A DNA stretch of 9,042 nt from an uncultured Ilumatobacter sp. (GTDB lineage Bacteria > Actinomycetota > Acidimicrobiia > Acidimicrobiales > Ilumatobacteraceae). Of this stretch, positions 5,314 through 9,042 are shown in pieces (position 1 is the stretch's first letter; each line of letters begins with the position of its first letter). The notes below the pieces were generated by a model, which saw only the letters and a list, made by a program, of their open reading frames with translations, did no database searches and was not told the origin of the DNA. The DNA lies in NCBI GenBank assembly GCA_938049325.1, contig CALICC010000421.1, positions 1 through 9,042 on the forward strand. Reading direction: 5' to 3'. The translations under genes were made by a program, and so were the position numbers.

Positions 5314-6816
5314 CTATCGCAAGGGTTCGAATCGTTCGGCCAGGCTGAATTCGTCGCCCGCCACGATCACTGCTTCCCCGCAGACGTCGATGCGCTGCAT
5401 CGCGTCCATTGCCTGTGGATCGGAGCTCGTCGCGACGCGGCGTGTGCCGGTCGGCGAATCAACGATCACGATTGCGTTCGTGGGCCCGGACCGGTCGAAG
5501 AGCACCGTGTAGGCCGCGATGGTCGCTGGTCCTTCGTAGGTCGGATCGATCTCGCGCGTCTCGGTCGACGCACGTGCCGCGTCGGTGACGTCGACGAACC
5601 GGTAGCCGTTGGGGTTCGGTTCGGTGCCCCAGATCGACAAGCCGTACTTCGTCAACACTCCCGACACCGTCGTGACGAGGCCCCGTGTGCCCGGATTCGC
5701 CCGGAGGTGTTCGGCGAGTTGCGCGGTGCTGTGGAGCGCGAAGTTGTTGAACGGGCCTCCCGCGAATGGCATCGCGCCCGTGAAGCTCGTGTCGCGCCGA
5801 CCCGCCATGCCGAGCGCGTCGGTGAAGATGTCGACCGCGATCGGAAAGCACGTGTAGAACTCGGCGAATTCGATGTCGTCGGGCTCGCAGCCGGCCGCTT
5901 CGAGTACCGCGTCAGCGGCGAGTTCGACGCCGACACATCGATGGATGTCGGCGCGGGCCGAGACGTCGACGGCGAGGTTTGATTCGACGAACGCTTGCGG
6001 GAACACCCACGCGTCTCGCGGGATGCCGAGCTCCTCGGCGCGAGCAGTCGAGACGAGGAGCAGCGCGGTGGCCTGGTCGACACTCCAGTTGCTGACGTGG
6101 TGCTTCGTGTACGGAAACGCAAGCATGCGCGCCGAACGGATCTCGTCGGCGGAACGCGCCGTGTCGTCCCAGCCGTGCGGGTTGGCCGCGGCGATTTCGC
6201 TGTAGCGCTCGTAGCGCCGCGAGGTGATCGTCAGGTGTTCGTCGACCGTCCTGCCGCGGTGGTGCCGCCATGCGCTGTCGATCAGTGCGTAGTAACCGAC
6301 CGGCATCACGCCGAGGCCGCCTTCGATCTCATGGGTGGCGATGATCGAACCCGTCGGCTCGAGCACGACGTCGGCAACGTCGGTGTTCGGGGTGTCGACC
6401 ACGTCGGCGTCTCCGATTCGGGCACGCAGGAGGCGATGCCCGGCTTCTCCGCCCACCACCAGTGCCGTGTCGATCGTGCCGTCGGCGATTGCGTTGCACG
6501 CGTCGCTCAGGAGCGTCTGCTGGGACACTCCCGGAAATGCGCTGACCGTCGTGGCGTCATGTGCTCCGATCGCGTCGGCGATCATGCGACCCGGGTTGGT
6601 GTAGGCCCATCGTCCGATCGGCACGAGTACCCGCTGGACGTTGCCGAGGACGTCGGCGTCGGCGGTCGGGGCGGCGTCGATCCCTGACTGACGGGCGGCA
6701 TCGATCATGAGATCGATCGGCTCGCGAGCAGACACCGGGTCATCGTCGCGTTGGCTGACGATTCCGACGCCGATCAACACCGGCGTTCGTGGGTCGGTCG
6801 TCGGTGGGTTGGCCAT
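5314..6816 (-). CDS. Thiolase-like protein type 1 (annotated elsewhere as acetyl-CoA acetyltransferase)
   Basis: This 500-residue thiolase-fold protein starts with RTPVLIGVG and contains two thiolase half-domains followed by an extra C-terminal beta-rich domain (about 425-500), matching the mycobacterial type 1 thiolase-like proteins with an added C-terminal domain. The region that normally holds the nucleophilic cysteine reads GVSQQTLLSDA (96-106) with no Cys. The second catalytic-Cys loop reads TTVSGVLTKYG (382-392), again with no Cys. Family signatures remain at FAEFYTCFP (317-325), GGPFNNFALHS (353-363) and YTKHHVSNWSVDQA (236-249). A normal condensing or cleaving thiolase activity is therefore doubtful; acyl-CoA binding or a variant reaction is more likely. 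The ATG at 6816 has GAGG two bases upstream. It lies 54 bases downstream of the small peptide gene on the same strand and may be cotranscribed with it. Confidence 0.85.
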   Translation of the reverse strand: MANPPTTDPRTPVLIGVGIVSQRDDDPVSAREPIDLMIDAARQSGIDAAPTADADVLGNVQRVLVPIGRWAYTNPGRMIADAIGAHDATTVSAFPGVSQQTLLSDACNAIADGTIDTALVVGGEAGHRLLRARIGDADVVDTPNTDVADVVLEPTGSIIATHEIEGGLGVMPVGYYALIDSAWRHHRGRTVDEHLTITSRRYERYSEIAAANPHGWDDTARSADEIRSARMLAFPYTKHHVSNWSVDQATALLLVSTARAEELGIPRDAWVFPQAFVESNLAVDVSARADIHRCVGVELAADAVLEAAGCEPDDIEFAEFYTCFPIAVDIFTDALGMAGRRDTSFTGAMPFAGGPFNNFALHSTAQLAEHLRANPGTRGLVTTVSGVLTKYGLSIWGTEPNPNGYRFVDVTDAARASTETREIDPTYEGPATIAAYTVLFDRSGPTNAIVIVDSPTGTRRVATSSDPQAMDAMQRIDVCGEAVIVAGDEFSLAERFEPLR

Positions 6817-6831
6817 CGCCTCAGATCATGC
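6813..6831 (-). repeat. Near-copy of the LysR-gap site, spanning the thiolase-like start codon
   Basis: Read on the minus strand this is GCAT-N11-ATGG. Its first 13 bases, GCATGATCTGAGG, are identical to 1492-1504, and the whole 19 bases match 1492-1510 at 16 positions. The ATG in it is the start codon of the thiolase-like gene, and TGAGG in it doubles as its ribosome binding site. It may be a second operator for the LysR regulator or a coincidence of ribosome-binding-site composition. Confidence 0.35.
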
Positions 6832-6870
6832 ACGACGGTCCGGGTACCACTCGGATCGAGCGGCCTCGGT

Positions 6871-7074
6871 TCAGTCGCCGTTGCTCTTGCCGTCGAGTGA
6901 GTATCCCTTCCACTTACTGATGAACTCGGCGACCGGTTGGGATTCAGGTTCAGCGCTGACACGGGTCGCGGTGTGTGCAGCGTCGGCGTCGACGGCGGTG
7001 GGCACGCCGAGCGCGACGGCGGTCGCCACGATCGATCCGGCGACGATGCCGGTGCTGGTCGATGACATCTTCAT
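6871..7074 (-). CDS. Small exported or leader-bearing peptide, function unknown
   Basis: This is a 67-residue peptide I do not recognise. Residues 1-9 are polar with one Lys, 10-28 are hydrophobic (IVAGSIVATAVALGVPTAV), and DADAAH at 29-34 resembles a signal peptidase I site, leaving a mature tail of about 34 residues. The tail is acidic and proline-containing at first and ends in AEFISKWKG and YSLDGKSNGD; it has no cysteine. Expression looks real: the ATG overlaps the methyltransferase stop as ATGA, and AAGGAG sits eight bases upstream inside the methyltransferase gene. Its product could be a secreted small protein, a membrane-anchored peptide, or a modified-peptide precursor acted on by the neighbouring methyltransferase; the last is speculation. 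Confidence 0.7.
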   Translation of the reverse strand: MKMSSTSTGIVAGSIVATAVALGVPTAVDADAAHTATRVSAEPESQPVAEFISKWKGYSLDGKSNGD

Positions 7075-8273
7075 GATGATTGCTCCTTGTTGGTCGGATG
7101 GACAATGCCGGTCTCGGTCAGTTCGCGGAGCGTCGCGATGGCGGTCGCTGCGAGATTCGGACGGGAGTCGTGGTCGCCGTCGATCACGCTGTCGAGCACC
7201 TGGCGCAGCGGTGTGTGGCCATCGAGGCGCAAGACGACCTCAGTGATCAGTGGGTCGATCACGCCCGTCACCCCGCAGGTGTTGCTCAGCGTCATCACCG
7301 CTGCGCGTGCCTGGTAGCCGTTGTCGTAGTCGAGTTGCTGATCGAGTCGGTGGGGTCCGACCAGGTCGAACCTCATGCGCTCGATTTCGTCATCGGAGGC
7401 TGCGGCGATCATTGGTCCGAGTCGGAGCGCTCGTTCGACTTGCCGACCCCCGTTGCGTGTTGAAGCTGCGGTCGCTCGATCGACGCGGCGCCACCGAGGC
7501 CCGTCGCCGTGGCGGCGATGCACCACAACCACGCCGTAGGCGATCGTGTGGATCTCCGCGGCGCGGTAGAAGTCGAGCCACCGCTCCCGGGACCGCGCGG
7601 CGTCGCGTCCGGGTCGTGACGTGTTGAGCCAGCCGTCGGCGCATTCGCTGGGCGAGTGGGTGATCCCGGTGAGCATCCAGACGTCGGCATCGACGTCGTT
7701 GATCCACCTTCGGGCCGCCTCGATCGGTGTCGTGTCGCCGCGAACGGCCCAGCTGACCGTCATGACCGCGACGCCGTCGGGTTGAAGATGGTGCGTCGCG
7801 CCGGCCAGTGCCGCTCGCGAGATCTCGTCGCCGCGCATCGTGCCATCGCGATACGCGAGGTGCGTATCTGGCGAAACGACGAAGGGCAGGTTGGCGGTGA
7901 TGAGGTCGAAACGCTCGCCCAGCACCGGGTCGTAGAGATCACCGCACCGCACCTCGACGTGCTCGAGACCATTGGTGTGCGCGTTGCGCGTCGTGAACTC
8001 ACACGCTCTGGGGTTCACGTCGACCGCCACCACGCTCTCCGCGCGTCGAGCTGCCAGCATCGCCAGCGAACCCGAACCGCAACCGAGGTCGAGTGCCGTT
8101 GCGATCGGCCGATCTGGAGTTGCATGCACGACCTGCGACGTCGTGAACGTGGCTCCCATGACCGCATCTGCGGCCAGCCGACTCTCGTTGCGGTCGCACT
8201 CGATGGCGAGCCCGTCGTATTCCGTGACCGTCGGGCTGCGGTCGACCTGGTGCGGTGAGGTGAGCGTGGTCAT
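7071..8273 (-). CDS. HemK/PrmC-like SAM-dependent methyltransferase with C-terminal winged-helix-like region
   Basis: This is a 400-residue cytoplasmic class I methyltransferase. Motif I is LDLGCGSGS at 61-69, the acidic end of strand 2 is VVAVDVNPRA (81-90), and motif IV is ITANLPFVV at 125-133. HemK-type enzymes have NPP(Y/F) there to hold an amide nitrogen; here the first Pro is Leu. The catalytic domain ends near residue 253. Residues about 290-392 form an extra region with VLRLDGHTPLRQVLDSV and a terminal helix LRELTETGIV, a pattern like the winged-helix extensions of actinobacterial HemK-like proteins and loosely like PqqD-type peptide-recognition domains. The substrate is unknown. The start lies 5 bases after the upstream stop with no clear ribosome binding site, and its stop overlaps the small peptide start, so the three genes look like one operon. 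Confidence 0.85.
   Translation of the reverse strand: MTTLTSPHQVDRSPTVTEYDGLAIECDRNESRLAADAVMGATFTTSQVVHATPDRPIATALDLGCGSGSLAMLAARRAESVVAVDVNPRACEFTTRNAHTNGLEHVEVRCGDLYDPVLGERFDLITANLPFVVSPDTHLAYRDGTMRGDEISRAALAGATHHLQPDGVAVMTVSWAVRGDTTPIEAARRWINDVDADVWMLTGITHSPSECADGWLNTSRPGRDAARSRERWLDFYRAAEIHTIAYGVVVVHRRHGDGPRWRRVDRATAASTRNGGRQVERALRLGPMIAAASDDEIERMRFDLVGPHRLDQQLDYDNGYQARAAVMTLSNTCGVTGVIDPLITEVVLRLDGHTPLRQVLDSVIDGDHDSRPNLAATAIATLRELTETGIVHPTNKEQSS
7083..7088 (-). promoter_or_regulatory. Ribosome binding site for the small peptide gene
   Basis: AAGGAG on the minus strand lies eight bases before the ATG at 7074, embedded in the last codons of the methyltransferase. It supports the first ATG over the in-frame ATG two codons later and points to translational coupling. 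Confidence 0.65.
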
Positions 8274-8278
8274 GCGGA

Positions 8279-9042
8279 CTACAGCGCGTATGCGGTGATG
8301 TCGACGATGAAGTCGGTCGAACCGCCGCCGGCGAAGACCCTGAGTTGGCGATCGGTATCCAGCGTCGAGAAACTCGCATTGGCGAGCTGCTGTCCAGTGT
8401 TCGACCAGTTGATCGTCGACGCTGTGAGCTCGTCGGCGTCTCCCGGGCTAACCGCGAGGAATCCGCCGCCGGCTGTATTGGTCACGGTGAGGTTGTACGC
8501 CACCGCAGTCGCTCCGGCTGGGACGGCGTCGGCCATGGTCACGCTGCCGGTGGTGACATCGATCGCGTCCGACACGTCGATCGTTCGGTTGAACCCGTCG
8601 CCCAGTGGGCCTTCATTGAACCGCGAATCGTACACCCTGATCGGATCGATCACATGGAGCGCGCCACTCGATGTCGGGGTCGTCAGCGCACGCCAGGTTC
8701 CCGGCGTGCCTGCAGCGACGCAGAACCACAGCACACCGTTTGCGTCGAAGCGCATTTCGCCAGAGCCGTGGGCGTACTCGTCGTCGCGCGGGTCGGTCAT
8801 GGTCGAGCGAAACTGGATGTGGCTCCGTGCCGAATCGGTCGCGCTGAGGGCCAGCGCGTGCCCGTAGTTCACCGAGTTGTCGATTCGGGCGGCGGCGCCT
8901 GCTTTGACGCCGTTGAGCACCTTGTTGCCGTACGCCAAGCCCGCGAGTGCGGCGGGAGCGCCGGCGGGCCCGAAGCCCAGGTTGTCGGTCTGCCCGGCGA
9001 TCACGTCGGTCGCTGCGAGGATGCTCACCGACGGGGTCTGGT
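8279..9042 (-). CDS. Secreted or surface protein with C-terminal actinobacterial beta domain, 5' truncated
   Basis: The frame is open to the window edge and ends with TAG at 8279-8281, giving the last 254 codons; a GTG at 9028 is in frame but probably internal. The visible part starts in a Gly/Ala-rich stretch (about LGFGPAGAPAALAGLAYGN), then a SARSHIQFRSTM/GEMRFDANGVLWFCV segment. It ends in a domain of about 125 residues with IDPIRVYDSRFNEGPLG, ATAVAYNLTVTN, GFLAVSPG, STINWSNTGQQLANASF and DFIVDITAYAL. This terminal pattern (RVYDSR..., VTGY/ITAY end) recurs on large exported proteins of Acidimicrobiia and relatives, where it is presumed extracellular. I cannot assign an activity. It leads the leftward run, five bases before the methyltransferase start. 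Confidence 0.75.
   Translation of the reverse strand, partial: QTPSVSILAATDVIAGQTDNLGFGPAGAPAALAGLAYGNKVLNGVKAGAAARIDNSVNYGHALALSATDSARSHIQFRSTMTDPRDDEYAHGSGEMRFDANGVLWFCVAAGTPGTWRALTTPTSSGALHVIDPIRVYDSRFNEGPLGDGFNRTIDVSDAIDVTTGSVTMADAVPAGATAVAYNLTVTNTAGGGFLAVSPGDADELTASTINWSNTGQQLANASFSTLDTDRQLRVFAGGGSTDFIVDITAYAL

Noticed and set aside
5995..6687. 230-codon plus-strand frame rich in Arg, Val and Gly
   Set aside because: Antisense to the thiolase-like gene, with no domain signature and no ribosome binding site.
6850..6860. CTCG-GAT-CGAG mini-hairpin between the small peptide and thiolase-like genes
   Set aside because: Only 4 bp with a 3-base loop and no T-tract; too common in this base composition to call a terminator.
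7656..8258. 200-codon plus-strand frame
   Set aside because: Antisense to the methyltransferase containing clear SAM-binding motifs; composition typical of a shadow frame.

Overview
This is a GC-rich window with dense coding, several GTG starts and 4-base start/stop overlaps. The partial gene at the right edge carries a secreted beta-rich C-terminal domain common in large actinobacterial exoproteins. I infer an actinobacterium, plausibly an Acidimicrobiia/Ilumatobacter-like marine or freshwater lineage. That placement rests on sequence style and not on a marker gene.

Layout: (1) 1-429 (+) is the C-terminal end of a PEP-utilising, phosphohistidine swivelling-domain enzyme. (2) 430-581 is a convergent gap with two small hairpins. 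(3) 582-1478 (-) is a LysR-type regulator, divergent from (4) 1568-3378 (+), a two-gene operon with a GTGA overlap. Its first gene is a gamma-butyrobetaine-hydroxylase-like Fe(II)/2-oxoglutarate oxygenase and its second is an HD-domain protein of the PhnZ/TmpB type. (5) 3469-5229 (+) is an exported gamma-glutamyltranspeptidase with its own ribosome binding site and a candidate promoter. (6) 5230-5313 is a convergent gap with an AT-rich hairpin. (7) 9042-5314 (-) is a leftward run of four genes: a secreted surface protein (partial), a HemK-like methyltransferase with a C-terminal winged-helix-like region, a 67-residue exported or leader-bearing peptide whose start overlaps the methyltransferase stop, and a thiolase-like protein lacking the classical catalytic cysteines.

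The most interesting unit is 582-3378. An oxygenase of the gamma-butyrobetaine hydroxylase family translationally coupled to an HD-domain oxygenase is the arrangement of TmpA/TmpB, which convert 2-(trimethylammonio)ethylphosphonate to glycine betaine and phosphate. Routine annotation would call the first gene a carnitine-biosynthesis enzyme and the second an HD hydrolase. The oxygenase keeps an aromatic cage suited to a quaternary ammonium group. It differs from gamma-butyrobetaine hydroxylase at one carboxylate-contact position and has lost the N-terminal zinc cysteines. The HD protein differs from PhnZ at the Tyr24/Glu27 positions and at His62, so the substrate may be new. A 19-base LysR-box-like site lies in the divergent gap, and a 16/19 copy covers the start codon of the thiolase-like gene.

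The second candidate is the methyltransferase and coupled small peptide at 6871-8273, whose function I cannot assign. No tRNA, rRNA, CRISPR array, insertion sequence or origin was seen, and no stretch over 300 bases lacks a gene.
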